NCBI RefSeq assembly: GCF_014645195.1
Contig: NZ_BMLK01000008.1
Coordinates: 62,001-126,000, forward strand
DNA from: Novosphingobium indicum
GTDB lineage: Bacteria > Pseudomonadota > Alphaproteobacteria > Sphingomonadales > Sphingomonadaceae
DNA length: 64,000 nt
Direction: 5' to 3'
Shown here: positions 37,297 through 45,823 of the stretch, piece after piece
Position numbering within the stretch: position 1 is the stretch's first letter
Layout: each line of letters begins with the position of its first letter
The notes under the pieces: model-generated
Databases searched by the model: none
Seen by the model: the letters and a program-made list of their open reading frames with translations, nothing else
What the model was told of the DNA's origin: nothing
Made by a program: the position numbers and the translations under genes

Positions 37297-38055
37297 TCAG
37301 AGCGTGGAAACGCCGAGCTCATCGGCAAAAAATGTCCGGATGGCGTCGAAGTTCGATGCGATATCGGCATCGGAAAGCGCGCCATCGAAGAGGAACACGC
37401 CTCCGATCACCGAGTTGGGATCGTTGAACGTAGTCAGCACGGAATAGGCGCTGCCGATCAGGAAGTTCGCCGCAACCGGAGCGCGGGTTCCAGCAGTTGA
37501 TTTGCTGATCGTTTCTACGGTGCCGTCATGGCTCCACCAGACCTGGCGCTCCCCGGTCGCCTCGATCCGGCCGGCGAAGATGTTGTAATCTCCGGGCGTC
37601 GAGTTCTCCATAACCCAAGCGCTGGATGCAGTTGCGGTGCTGTACTTGCCGTAGACGAGGATCCGTGGATCGGTCCCGCTGAGATCGAGCACAAGACTGT
37701 CACCCGAGGCTGCACGGTTCGAGAGAAGAATTTGCCCCCGGTTCGCAGCCTCGGCAGCGGCGGGCATCTTTGCGACGACAATTGCCGTCCAAGCCGCCCC
37801 TGGCTCGAATCCGCTGTCGTAGTATTTCGACATCGGGGTGAACGATGCGCCGATGTCGGTGAGTGTCGGCACGCCCGTCTTTTCGAGCAATTCGCCATCA
37901 ACCCGGTTCAAGCGAGACAGGGTATCCGCGCCGCCGAAAAGAGCATGTAGGGCAAGGCCGGTTACAACAGGCATGACCACCTGCTTCGCGTTGATCGGCT
38001 TGCCATGGCCGGTACCCGGCAGTGACACGTCCGCCTGCTTCAGAATCGCACTCAT
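37297..38055 (-). CDS. Concanavalin/LamG-like tail-associated protein
   Basis: A 252-residue protein. The middle (AAWTAIVVAKMPAAAEAANR, GQILLSNRAASGDSLVLDLS) and end (GVFLFDGALSDADIASNFDA) have the pattern of LamG/concanavalin-like lectin folds, which often bind carbohydrate. It follows the large SGNH tailspike gene with a 4-bp overlap, so a host-receptor role is probable. Confidence 0.65.
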   Translation of the reverse strand: MSAILKQADVSLPGTGHGKPINAKQVVMPVVTGLALHALFGGADTLSRLNRVDGELLEKTGVPTLTDIGASFTPMSKYYDSGFEPGAAWTAIVVAKMPAAAEAANRGQILLSNRAASGDSLVLDLSGTDPRILVYGKYSTATASSAWVMENSTPGDYNIFAGRIEATGERQVWWSHDGTVETISKSTAGTRAPVAANFLIGSAYSVLTTFNDPNSVIGGVFLFDGALSDADIASNFDAIRTFFADELGVSTL

Positions 38056-40400
38056 GCGCTAAGCCTTTCCGGATTCGGGAATGTGGAGATGAGAAAGCGG
38101 CCGATGCGATAACCGCCGATGTCGCCGGGATGCAGGTTGCCGAGCGCGCCGGCAGCGTACTGGCCATTGGCGTTTTCGTCGGCCCAGCCACCCCAGGTGT
38201 CGCACAGGTTCGCGAACTCGCGACCGTACGTGATGCAGGCCTTGTAAAGCGCGTCGCGATAGGCCGGGATCTCGTACCCGCTGCCTGCGGCGGCGTTGAG
38301 CAAGGAGGGGCACACGGTTATGACCGCCGCTCCCGGGCAAGCCGCCTGCCAGTTGCTTGCGACGGCATCGGCAGCGGCCGCGCAGGTGTCTGGGGTGTTC
38401 GCCACGCCGTTCGATGTGGCGAGGCGGAAATCGTTGGCGACCGTGTTGTCTATGATGACATCGGCGCCGATCTCGGCTGCACAGGGTTGGATGTAGTCGT
38501 CGGCCCAGAGCAGATAATCGTTCCCGGCAGCGCCGCCGTTGCCCATCTTGTTGATCACGAAGCCCGAAACCGTCGTGTCGATCGCATGGAAGCCGTAGAG
38601 CACCACGGTATCGGTGTTACCCGTCAACGCGATTTTCAGCGTGTGCTGGCCCGAGCCCAGGCCCTCGATATGCACGATGCCAAGATCGCCCGAACCGTCG
38701 CCGGTCACCGGGTCGGACCACGTTATCCCGCCATCGGTCGACCACACGAAGGCGCCCAGCGTCTTGCGGTAGAAGATGCGGAAGTCCGTGCCCTCTGCCG
38801 TCAGGTCGAGTGTTGCTGTCGTCCCGGTGGCCCAGAGCGCGTGGCCATCCGGTCCGCAGCCGTAAGTGTCGGGCGGGCCGGCATCGACCACGTCCCAAAG
38901 CGACCATCCCGCCGAGAAGGACAGGTTGACCTCGGGCCACTGGTTGTCGTCGATCCCATCGCCGGGGCGGACATAGATCCAGCCCGGCCCAGCACAGGTG
39001 TAGCCTAGCCGCTCCAGATAGGTGCGCATGCCCGTGGCGATAGGAAGCTGTTCGGACCAGCTGTTACCGGTCAGCACAATACTGAGCAGCGCAGTGCCGC
39101 CATTCGCCAACGTCGCTAGTTTGCCGCGCGCCTTCCACAGCGTGCGCCCGTCCGTGACGACAGGCGCGGTGGCAGTAGTCGGGGAATTGCGCAGCGCGAA
39201 GTCTTCCGGGGCAACCTTCAACTCCGACTTGATGACCGAAATCATCTGCGGGCCAATTCCGGTCGCATCTAGGTTGCCGTTAAGCAGCCATACCGGAATA
39301 TTGCCATCGGCGTCGATGACGAGCGGGACGACGTAATTCGGGGGTGCGAAGCTGCGGTCGATGGACCCGTCTACTGCGCCCGCGATGTCACCTGCGATGA
39401 TGCCGCGGATGTTGGGCCCGATACCGGTTCCATCGAGGAGGCCTTTCAAGAGCCAAATCGGAATATTGCCATCGGCGTCGATGACGAGCGGAACCGCGTA
39501 GTTCGGTGGAGAGAAGCTCGCGTCGATGGATGCGGTGAAAAGTGAGGCGAGCCCATCGAGGCCAGAGGCCACATACAGCTTGATTTGATCGCCATTGGGA
39601 TCAAGCACGGCTGCGGGCGTGCTGGTCCCGTCATTCGTCCACATGTCCAGAGTGGCGCCGTCGTCGGACACAGCCCAGTAACGGTCGCCTTCACCAACTC
39701 GGCTTCCCACAGAAGCGGTCGGCACAGTCGCGCCGGTTATGGAGCCGCTGGGATAGGACAGTGTCGGCGCGGTGCTCGAAGTCGAAAGACCTCGATTTGT
39801 GATGCGGTAGTCCGCAATCGATCCGTCGTCGCCGATATCGTAGGTCCATGCGAAACCGGAAGGCCCCCCAGACACACCGCCCTCATACGTGCCGGGCGTT
39901 CCTCCAGTTCCCGAACCGAGGCCATCATCGCTGAGATAGGTCACACCGAGAGGCAAGGTAGTGGCGTAGGCGTTCGGATAGGCGGGCTCGCCGCTGGTAA
40001 CGTTCGCGGCAGCCGCTTCGACCACTTCGCGATCCTGAGCTACTTGCGCCGCATCGACCTGGGTCTGCGACGCCGCTGCGAGCGCGTTGTTGCTCAGCTG
40101 TACCGCGTCGAGGTCTTCCGACAATGCCACGAAGGAAATCTGCGAGTTGGCCTTGATGTTGATCGCAGCGCCGCCGTCCGACGAATCTATGGGCGTCCTG
40201 ATGAACTGGCTGGAATCGGATAGGAAAGTTCCGCGTCCGAACTCCCATGCGCTCCCGTCCTGGATCGAATAGCTGTACACCTCGCCATTCGTCAGGGCTT
40301 CGATGCCGCGATACCCTTGGACCGCCGGGCCGAGCGAAATTGCCCCCGTCCCTGTGCTGGCGGACGAGATTTTAACAAGATCGACGAGAGTGGACGCCAT
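38052..40400 (-). CDS. Tailspike/tail fibre with SGNH-hydrolase-like domain
   Basis: A 782-residue protein. Residues 1-130 form a virion-binding head (WEFGRGTFLSDSSQFIRTPI is typical of phage fibre starts). Residues 294-340 and 349-395 are two near-identical 55-residue repeats. Residues about 438-782 resemble an SGNH/GDSL esterase: Ser447 in VLTGNSWSE and His757 in NLHPGDIGGYRIG. Such spikes deacetylate or cleave surface polysaccharide during adsorption. Repeat copy 3 lies 12 bp upstream. Confidence 0.75.
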   Translation of the reverse strand: MASTLVDLVKISSASTGTGAISLGPAVQGYRGIEALTNGEVYSYSIQDGSAWEFGRGTFLSDSSQFIRTPIDSSDGGAAINIKANSQISFVALSEDLDAVQLSNNALAAASQTQVDAAQVAQDREVVEAAAANVTSGEPAYPNAYATTLPLGVTYLSDDGLGSGTGGTPGTYEGGVSGGPSGFAWTYDIGDDGSIADYRITNRGLSTSSTAPTLSYPSGSITGATVPTASVGSRVGEGDRYWAVSDDGATLDMWTNDGTSTPAAVLDPNGDQIKLYVASGLDGLASLFTASIDASFSPPNYAVPLVIDADGNIPIWLLKGLLDGTGIGPNIRGIIAGDIAGAVDGSIDRSFAPPNYVVPLVIDADGNIPVWLLNGNLDATGIGPQMISVIKSELKVAPEDFALRNSPTTATAPVVTDGRTLWKARGKLATLANGGTALLSIVLTGNSWSEQLPIATGMRTYLERLGYTCAGPGWIYVRPGDGIDDNQWPEVNLSFSAGWSLWDVVDAGPPDTYGCGPDGHALWATGTTATLDLTAEGTDFRIFYRKTLGAFVWSTDGGITWSDPVTGDGSGDLGIVHIEGLGSGQHTLKIALTGNTDTVVLYGFHAIDTTVSGFVINKMGNGGAAGNDYLLWADDYIQPCAAEIGADVIIDNTVANDFRLATSNGVANTPDTCAAAADAVASNWQAACPGAAVITVCPSLLNAAAGSGYEIPAYRDALYKACITYGREFANLCDTWGGWADENANGQYAAGALGNLHPGDIGGYRIGRFLISTFPNPERLSA
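39216..39521 (-). repeat. Two tandem 165-bp repeats inside the tailspike gene
   Basis: The stretch GAATATTGCCATCGGCGTCG occurs at 39296 and again at 39461, exactly 165 bp (55 codons) apart. The encoded units share PLVIDADGNIP and GIGP with substitutions between copies, so the duplication is not very recent. Confidence 0.8.
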
Positions 40401-40411
40401 GCGTGAGGTAC

Positions 40412-40430
40412 CTCCGTAATCTCAGGATAC
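40412..40430 (-). repeat. Start-associated repeat, copy 3 (diverged; tailspike leader)
   Basis: CTCCGTAATCTCAGGATAC resembles the copies at 26714 and 35232 (CTGTAACCTCAGGGTA) with four or five substitutions. It lies 12 bp upstream of the tailspike start and overlaps its GGAGG ribosome site. Confidence 0.5.
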
Positions 40431-40452
40431 GGGGGACGCAGAGCGCGTGGCA

Positions 40453-41256
40453 TCAATCGAAGCCGGGCACGATCGCTCGCCAGGTGCAGTGGCAATTTAT
40501 GGCTTGTCCGGGCAGCACCTTGCCGAACCCGTCGCCAAAGTCGTGACCCTCCGACAGCTTGAAGCGCTTGCCGGAAAACGCCTTGTGCGCGGGCCGTGGA
40601 TGTCTGCCCGCGCCGCTGTGGACCCACTCGCCTTCGGTGATGCCGAGTTCGCGCTCGCGAACGCTGCGCATGGTCGAAGTGGCCATGTTGTTCTGATGCA
40701 GGGCGATGTTGGCCGCCCGGCGCTTGGAGATGCCCGTCTGCTTGGTGAGCTCGCTCGTGAGCGTCTTGAGGTCGCGGCCACGGCTGACCGACTGCATGAC
40801 CAGCGTCTCGACCTTGGAGAGGTGCTGCTCCGCGACCGAGCGTATCAGGCCGACATTCTCAGCCCGGATCGCGGCATAGGCATCGCGCATCGGCTTGGTC
40901 ATCTTGAAGCGCACCGAGAAGCCACCCTTTCGCAGGTCTGCCTGCAGGGTGCGGTCGCAACGGGCGAACACCGCCTTGGCGAAGTAGTCGGCGAGGTTTT
41001 CGGACAGTTCGTCGAAGCGCTTGAGCCATGATCGCGACAGCTGGTTCATGACCTTCTGCATCGCGGATGCCGAGGTCTCATCCTCACCGAACATGACCGT
41101 CTCGGGCGTGTTGCGGCGCCACTCGGCGGCAATCTCGCGCGCAATGCTGCGGTGCATTTGATCCACGGCCGCCTTGAGCCGGGCCTCGTACTTCTCGCGG
41201 ATCGGGGCTGCGGGGCGAATTGGCCGCAGGGTGAGGGGTTTGCCGCGGCGGGGCAT
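40453..41256 (-). CDS. Phage head morphogenesis (minor head, SPP1 gp7/Mu F-like) protein
   Basis: A 267-residue protein following the portal gene with a 1-bp overlap. The C-terminal domain has ISKRRAANIALHQNNMATST, EWVHSGAGRHPRPAHKAFSG and GQAINCHCTWRAIVP, the signature of the Mu F-like head morphogenesis family (RAxxIA-x-T and CRC-type ending). It is needed in small numbers for capsid assembly and DNA injection in related phages. Confidence 0.85.
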   Translation of the reverse strand: MPRRGKPLTLRPIRPAAPIREKYEARLKAAVDQMHRSIAREIAAEWRRNTPETVMFGEDETSASAMQKVMNQLSRSWLKRFDELSENLADYFAKAVFARCDRTLQADLRKGGFSVRFKMTKPMRDAYAAIRAENVGLIRSVAEQHLSKVETLVMQSVSRGRDLKTLTSELTKQTGISKRRAANIALHQNNMATSTMRSVRERELGITEGEWVHSGAGRHPRPAHKAFSGKRFKLSEGHDFGDGFGKVLPGQAINCHCTWRAIVPGFD

Positions 41257-43154
41257 CAGAGCGCCTTGAGCGTGGCTGCCACTCCGGGGTGCAGGGGGCC
41301 GGGCACGTCGAGCGGATGAGCCCAGACCGCGTCGTCATGCTCGCCGTTCAGTTCCGGATCGAAGGGGGCGGGCAGGTCGGCACGGTAGGTGACGAAACCA
41401 TCGCGAATGTCGACAGGGTTGCCGAGCAGGACATCGTCGAACCCCGTCTCCTCGCGCAACTCGCGCATCGCCGCCTCGTATGCGTCTTCGCCCTCGTCGA
41501 TACTGCCGCCCGGCCAGCACCACGTTCCCGGGTGCGATGCGGCGTCACCGCTTCGGCGCAGGAAGAGCATCCGGCCATCGGGCAGGGCGCACATAACGCC
41601 GGCGGCATGTGTGGTGCGTTCATCCATTGCGCTGAAGGGATCGCGCTCCTCGCTGGTGCGGCCGCCAGCGTTTGTGTCGATGTCGATATCGTCGACCTCC
41701 GGCTCGGGTGCGGGGCCGGTCAGGTCCACGCCATGATACAGCGACGTCTCATCGTTGCGCAGCCGCTCGCGGACCTCCTCGGCATCGACAACGCCCGCAT
41801 CGATGTAGATGGCATCGGCCTCCGCATCGGACTTGCGGATGTCCGCCTTGTCCTTGTCGCTCATCTCCCAGAGGGATTCGAACTCGAAGGTGATTTCCGG
41901 GTCGATCTTACCCCAAAGGGAAAACTGCACCGCGTCCATGATTGTGAGCATGGGCTCGGCAACGACGCGCTGCAGGTATGCCATGATGCGGTCGTAGAAA
42001 ACGCGGATTTCGCCCTCGGAGGAGGCATTGAGGCCAGATGGCGTGATCCCGAGCAGGATGACGAGCGGAATGCCCGAGACGCTGGACATGTGCTCCTGCG
42101 ACTGCGCCTGCAACTCGTGCAGACCGGCAATCGGTGCGGAGACGTTCTCGAACTCTTCGGAGTTTTTGTCGACGACGAAGGTGCCGCGGTTGTCGCGCAT
42201 CTTGTTGAACAGATCGATGCGCGTGAACAGATTGTCGCCCGGGCCGCCCTGCAGGACCTGGCCCATGTCTGTCTTGAGCACCATGACCGAGAAGGCATGC
42301 ACGAGGTCGGACACGTCCTGCCGGGTGCGCAGCCAGTTGTCGACATAGGGCTTGCAGAGCTGGGTCAGGGCGAGGCCGCCGAAGGCATAGGCGGGCTTGA
42401 GCATGTTCGGGACGGAATGGCCCACGAGGGTCAGCATGCGGCTCGCATGTACCGTGCGCCCCGACACATACCAGGTCGATGGCTTGTAGAAGCTCGGCGC
42501 GAGCGGGTTCTGGGCGTTGTACGGGCCGGGGTAGCTCCACATCGGCTCGATCATGCCGATGCGCTTGAGCGGACGGGTCGGGCCGATCTTCTCCGCCTTC
42601 ATGGCAAGCGGCGCGGCCATCTCGATGTCATCGTCCCAATCGCCGAAGTCGAGGAACATCTGCATGCGCCCGAAAAGGCATTCCTTCTCGATGGCTTCCC
42701 GGAACAGGTCGCGCACCTTCAGGTCGTCGAGAGCGGATTCGAGCTCCTTGACCTTCTCGTCGTCGCCCTTGATCCGGATCCACTTGCGCGTGCAGTGCTC
42801 GGCCCAGATCGAGGCGATGGTGCGATATTCGGCGCGCTGGGACAGTTCGGCGAGATAGGGATAGCCGAGGAAACCAAGGCCCTCGTGGAACATCTGCTCC
42901 ATCGCGTAGGCATTGAGCACATCGACCGAGGGCAGGGCCGCGTCGAGCGCCATCCCGGCCGGAAGCACGCCGGGCAGCGGTGCGGGGCGCTGGAACACCT
43001 TATCCGGCATGACAGCCGGGGCGCCGTGGCGCGATGCCTCCCACATCACCGCATTGCTGATACGCATGTCGGGGGCGGGCTCTTCCACGACCGCGACGGG
43101 TGCGGCGGTGCCGTACCAGAACGCGCGCCACGCGGCCTTGATGCGCTCGAACAT
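41256..43154 (-). CDS. DUF1073-type portal protein fused to a Nudix domain
   Basis: A 632-residue protein. Residues about 45-480 match phage portal proteins of the DUF1073 group (SRMLTLVGHSVPNMLKPAYA, VSGIPLVILLGITPSGLNAS, GEIRVFYDRIMAYLQRVVAE). After an acidic linker, residues 515-632 form a Nudix domain with a complete Nudix box at 550-572 (G-x5-E-x7-R-E-L-x-E-E-x-G-F). Nudix enzymes hydrolyse nucleoside diphosphates linked to another group. No stop or frameshift separates the parts. The portal ring would display twelve enzyme domains; whether they act on nucleotides, ADP-ribose-like signals or nothing is unknown. Confidence 0.88.
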   Translation of the reverse strand: MFERIKAAWRAFWYGTAAPVAVVEEPAPDMRISNAVMWEASRHGAPAVMPDKVFQRPAPLPGVLPAGMALDAALPSVDVLNAYAMEQMFHEGLGFLGYPYLAELSQRAEYRTIASIWAEHCTRKWIRIKGDDEKVKELESALDDLKVRDLFREAIEKECLFGRMQMFLDFGDWDDDIEMAAPLAMKAEKIGPTRPLKRIGMIEPMWSYPGPYNAQNPLAPSFYKPSTWYVSGRTVHASRMLTLVGHSVPNMLKPAYAFGGLALTQLCKPYVDNWLRTRQDVSDLVHAFSVMVLKTDMGQVLQGGPGDNLFTRIDLFNKMRDNRGTFVVDKNSEEFENVSAPIAGLHELQAQSQEHMSSVSGIPLVILLGITPSGLNASSEGEIRVFYDRIMAYLQRVVAEPMLTIMDAVQFSLWGKIDPEITFEFESLWEMSDKDKADIRKSDAEADAIYIDAGVVDAEEVRERLRNDETSLYHGVDLTGPAPEPEVDDIDIDTNAGGRTSEERDPFSAMDERTTHAAGVMCALPDGRMLFLRRSGDAASHPGTWCWPGGSIDEGEDAYEAAMRELREETGFDDVLLGNPVDIRDGFVTYRADLPAPFDPELNGEHDDAVWAHPLDVPGPLHPGVAATLKAL

Positions 43155-43309
43155 CAGCGCACCTCGAGGCGCATCTTGGAGACGATTGCCTTGCCAGCGG
43201 CATCAAGGTCGATGGGGATGCCGAGCCGTGCCGCCGCCTTGCAGGCCCACAACATCAACCGGGCGCGAACGGTGAACCGGTAGCGGATGGTCGCTTCGAT
43301 CTTTGCCAT
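43154..43309 (-). CDS. Small hypothetical protein upstream of the portal (51 aa)
   Basis: A 51-residue frame, MAKIEATIRYRFTVRARLML with a short C-terminal amphipathic helix (AGKAIVSKMRLEV). Its stop overlaps the portal start by one base. GAGGG lies two to six bases upstream of the ATG at 43309, an acceptable ribosome site. Position and coupling argue that it is real; no family was recognised. Confidence 0.65.
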   Translation of the reverse strand: MAKIEATIRYRFTVRARLMLWACKAAARLGIPIDLDAAGKAIVSKMRLEVR

Positions 43310-43373
43310 GGTCCCTCACTGCGACGGTGTAAGGTCCATGTTAGCGGGCGCGGCCCTATGCTATGCACCGGCC

Positions 43374-43517
43374 ATGGTGGTGAGTCTTGCAGACCTGCTG
43401 GATGAAGCGATTGCCGCGGTGGAGCGGGCCGAGATCATGCGGCAGATGCGCGAGGCCGGTATCGAACTGCCGGAGGGCGAGGACGAGCCTACGCCGCCCG
43501 AAGCACCTCAGGATTGA
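43374..43517 (+). CDS. Possible small acidic protein opposite to the terminase (47 aa)
   Basis: A plus-strand frame among minus-strand genes, overlapping the 3' end of the terminase gene by 29 bp. It encodes MVVSLADLLDEAIAAVERAE followed by an acidic, proline-rich tail. No clear ribosome site is present. It could be a small accessory gene with its own promoter or a chance frame. Confidence 0.3.
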   Translation: MVVSLADLLDEAIAAVERAEIMRQMREAGIELPEGEDEPTPPEAPQD

Positions 43518-44961
43518 TCTTCATCGCCCGCGCGCCGGGTAGCTGCGACATCACGAACGCATCGGCCAGGTTTGGCGAGGGGCGCGGGCCGCCTTCGCGG
43601 TTCGGCTTGGCGAGGTCCTTCTTGCTCTCGACCTTCACCCGCCCCGCATTGTCGAAGTCGCGCTTCGGCGTGCACAGTTCGTCGATCAGCTTCGACAGGT
43701 TCGCCATATCGCCATCGATGAACAGGAGCTCGCCCTGATCGATCTGGCACGGATCGGGCCCCGCGTTCTTCACCGCGTTGTACGTGTTGCGGGCACGGTC
43801 GGCCACACCCCACCATGCCTGCGCCTTGATGTTCGAGAACATGTCCTTGTTCGTGCGCGGCGGGTGTGAGCGAGCGTAGACCGCATCGGGCTTGTCCACT
43901 GCGCCGCCTGCGTTGAAGCCGGTGTGCCTGACATGGAACTTGCGGTGCGCCTCGTGCTGGGCCGCGTTCAGTTCGTTGATCTTCGCGCCGACACCAGCGC
44001 CCACGCCGATGCTGTCGTACACGAGATCGGCCTCGTTCTCCTGACACAGGTTCCACGCCCGCGTTGCCGACTTGAGGAGTTCGTCCTCACCGCCCTTCCA
44101 CAGATCGGACTGCATGGCGAGCGATCCGTGGGAGAGGATGAGCGCGTTGCGGTCGGGGCCATCGTCGGCCACGTCGAACCCGACGCGCCTGCTCCCGGCC
44201 GGTTCGATCCGCAGCACCTTGTGCGCATCAATGCAGGCCATGATCCAAGAGCGCTTGATGACAACCGCGTCGTCGTCGTCACGCGGCACGCCGAGGTAGA
44301 TGTGCTCGAACTCCTCCTCGTCCTCGGCGCGGGCCGCCGCGATCACGTCGAGCATGGTCTGCGAGAGGAAGGGGTTCTCGGTATAGTTGATCAGCCGCTT
44401 GATCGTGCCCGGTGGCGGGTTCACCACGAACCGGCGCCAGGCGAAGTCCGTGGACAGCATCGGGTTGAAGATGACCCAGAACTGCGAGCCCTCCTTGCGG
44501 ACGGTCGGTTCCAGCACCTTCCACTGCTCCTCGGTCAGCGCGTGCGCTTCTTCGAGCCAGCAGATATCAATGCCCTCAAGCGACTTGATCTCGTTGATGT
44601 GCCGCCACAGGCCGTAGAACAGGAACTCGCTGCCCGTGCGCTTGTGGATGATGCGGTTGTCGAGGATCCTGAACTGGTCGCGCAGCCCGAAGCGATCGAT
44701 CTGCACCACGAGCAGGGCGTAGACGGATTCGTCGATCTTGTTCTGGAACTGGCGGGCGCAGAGCACGCGCACCTTGACGTTGCAGGCGAGGAAGATCGCG
44801 AAGCCTGCCGCGTCCCATGACTTCGACGATGCACGGCCGCCGTAGAGCACGCGGTTGCGGATCGGCTCGTTGCGTTCGTTTGTTGCCGCGAGCCAGAAGG
44901 GTTGCAGGACGGGATTGAGCGTCGGGCCGCCGTTGTGGCCGATGCCGGGGAGGGTGGTCAC
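43489..44961 (-). CDS. terL: Terminase large subunit (PBSX/Terminase_3-like)
   Basis: A 490-residue DNA-packaging motor. The ATPase has a Walker A-like VLYGGRASSKSWD (residues about 39-51) and Walker B IDICWLEEAH. The nuclease domain has GFDVADDGPDRNALIL and YDSIGVGAG, with the acidic residues expected of an RNase H-like fold. Length and motif order fit PBSX-type TerL. It lies downstream of TerS with one small gene between. Confidence 0.9.
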   Translation of the reverse strand: MTTLPGIGHNGGPTLNPVLQPFWLAATNERNEPIRNRVLYGGRASSKSWDAAGFAIFLACNVKVRVLCARQFQNKIDESVYALLVVQIDRFGLRDQFRILDNRIIHKRTGSEFLFYGLWRHINEIKSLEGIDICWLEEAHALTEEQWKVLEPTVRKEGSQFWVIFNPMLSTDFAWRRFVVNPPPGTIKRLINYTENPFLSQTMLDVIAAARAEDEEEFEHIYLGVPRDDDDAVVIKRSWIMACIDAHKVLRIEPAGSRRVGFDVADDGPDRNALILSHGSLAMQSDLWKGGEDELLKSATRAWNLCQENEADLVYDSIGVGAGVGAKINELNAAQHEAHRKFHVRHTGFNAGGAVDKPDAVYARSHPPRTNKDMFSNIKAQAWWGVADRARNTYNAVKNAGPDPCQIDQGELLFIDGDMANLSKLIDELCTPKRDFDNAGRVKVESKKDLAKPNREGGPRPSPNLADAFVMSQLPGARAMKINPEVLRAA

Positions 44962-45269
44962 GGGCTTCGCTGATCTTCCGGAAGGGCGTTCCTCGCTACG
45001 GTGCGGATCGTGTCATAATTTGCCTGCCAAGGCAGGTCGCCGAGGCTGCCTTCGGCGATGGAACGCAGTGCCTTATGAGCATCAGCGAGACGCTCGCGCA
45101 ATTTCGCGATCTCGTTCACCTCTCCAGTCACGATCTCCCGAGCGTGATCGATGTCATAACTGCTGACTGGCGTCGTTTGCCCGCCGCGCCTGAGAGCAAG
45201 AGCCAATGCCTTCTCTTTGACCACGGGGTCCAAGTGCTGATCGTCACCGTCAAAGAAATGGTCGGTCAC
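44958..45269 (-). CDS. Hypothetical protein between terminase subunits
   Basis: A 103-residue, charged, mostly helical protein (DIDHAREIVTGEVNEIAKLR ERLADAHKALRSIAEG region). It overlaps both terminase genes by 4 bp, so it is translationally coupled to both. It may be a packaging accessory protein, but no family was recognised. Confidence 0.6.
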   Translation of the reverse strand: MTDHFFDGDDQHLDPVVKEKALALALRRGGQTTPVSSYDIDHAREIVTGEVNEIAKLRERLADAHKALRSIAEGSLGDLPWQANYDTIRTVARNALPEDQRSP

Positions 45270-45808
45270 CCGTCCCTCCCTTCATCGGCTTTGCCCATCC
45301 CGCCGTAGAAGTCCTTCAAGCTCGGCGGGGACATGCTGCCGTCGCTGGATCGGTGGTCGAGGTTCTCCTTGAAGGCGTTCACGTCGACATGCTTGCCGAT
45401 GAGCTCGAGCCGCTTCACGCGGTCGGACAGCTTGAGCTTGCGCACATTGCCGATGGTCACGCCCTCGACGCGGATTTCCTCGACGTCGATCCCGGCAACG
45501 AGGCCTTGCCGCCAGATCAGCGGCCATTCTCCGATCGGCTTGAGCGTACCCTCCGCATCGTACAGATCGCCGAGGTCCGCCTCTGCTTCCATCGCGAGGC
45601 GCCGGAGCACCCATTCGGCGTCGATAGCGGTGCGCTCGGAGCGTTCGGCTTGGGCCGCTGCAACGGCGTCCAGAACCTTGGCATTCCTCAACAGGCGCGA
45701 TGCCTGGGATTCTGCAGTGCGCGCGCTGTAGCCCGCCCGGATCGCTGCCTGCGTTCCGTTCAGGTCGACGAGGTATTCCTCGACAAAGCGCTGCTGTTTC
45801 GGCGTCAT
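45266..45808 (-). CDS. terS: Terminase small subunit
   Basis: A 180-residue protein with the Terminase_2 N-terminus: TPKQQRFVEEYLVDLNGTQA, AIRAGYSARTAESQASRLLR and a helix-turn-helix for pac/cos DNA. The C-terminal part ends in a polar tail (SPPSLKDFYGGMG). It recognises phage DNA for packaging and hands it to TerL. Confidence 0.87.
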   Translation of the reverse strand: MTPKQQRFVEEYLVDLNGTQAAIRAGYSARTAESQASRLLRNAKVLDAVAAAQAERSERTAIDAEWVLRRLAMEAEADLGDLYDAEGTLKPIGEWPLIWRQGLVAGIDVEEIRVEGVTIGNVRKLKLSDRVKRLELIGKHVDVNAFKENLDHRSSDGSMSPPSLKDFYGGMGKADEGRDG

Positions 45809-45823
45809 AATCTCAGCCTATCC

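Noticed and set aside
41289-43283. A 664-codon plus-strand open frame opposite to the portal gene
   Set aside because: Antisense to the portal-Nudix gene, no motif and Arg/His-rich composition.
45800-45820. A fourth copy of the start-associated repeat before terS
   Set aside because: Only about nine bases (CTGAGATTA) match the third copy; chance cannot be excluded.
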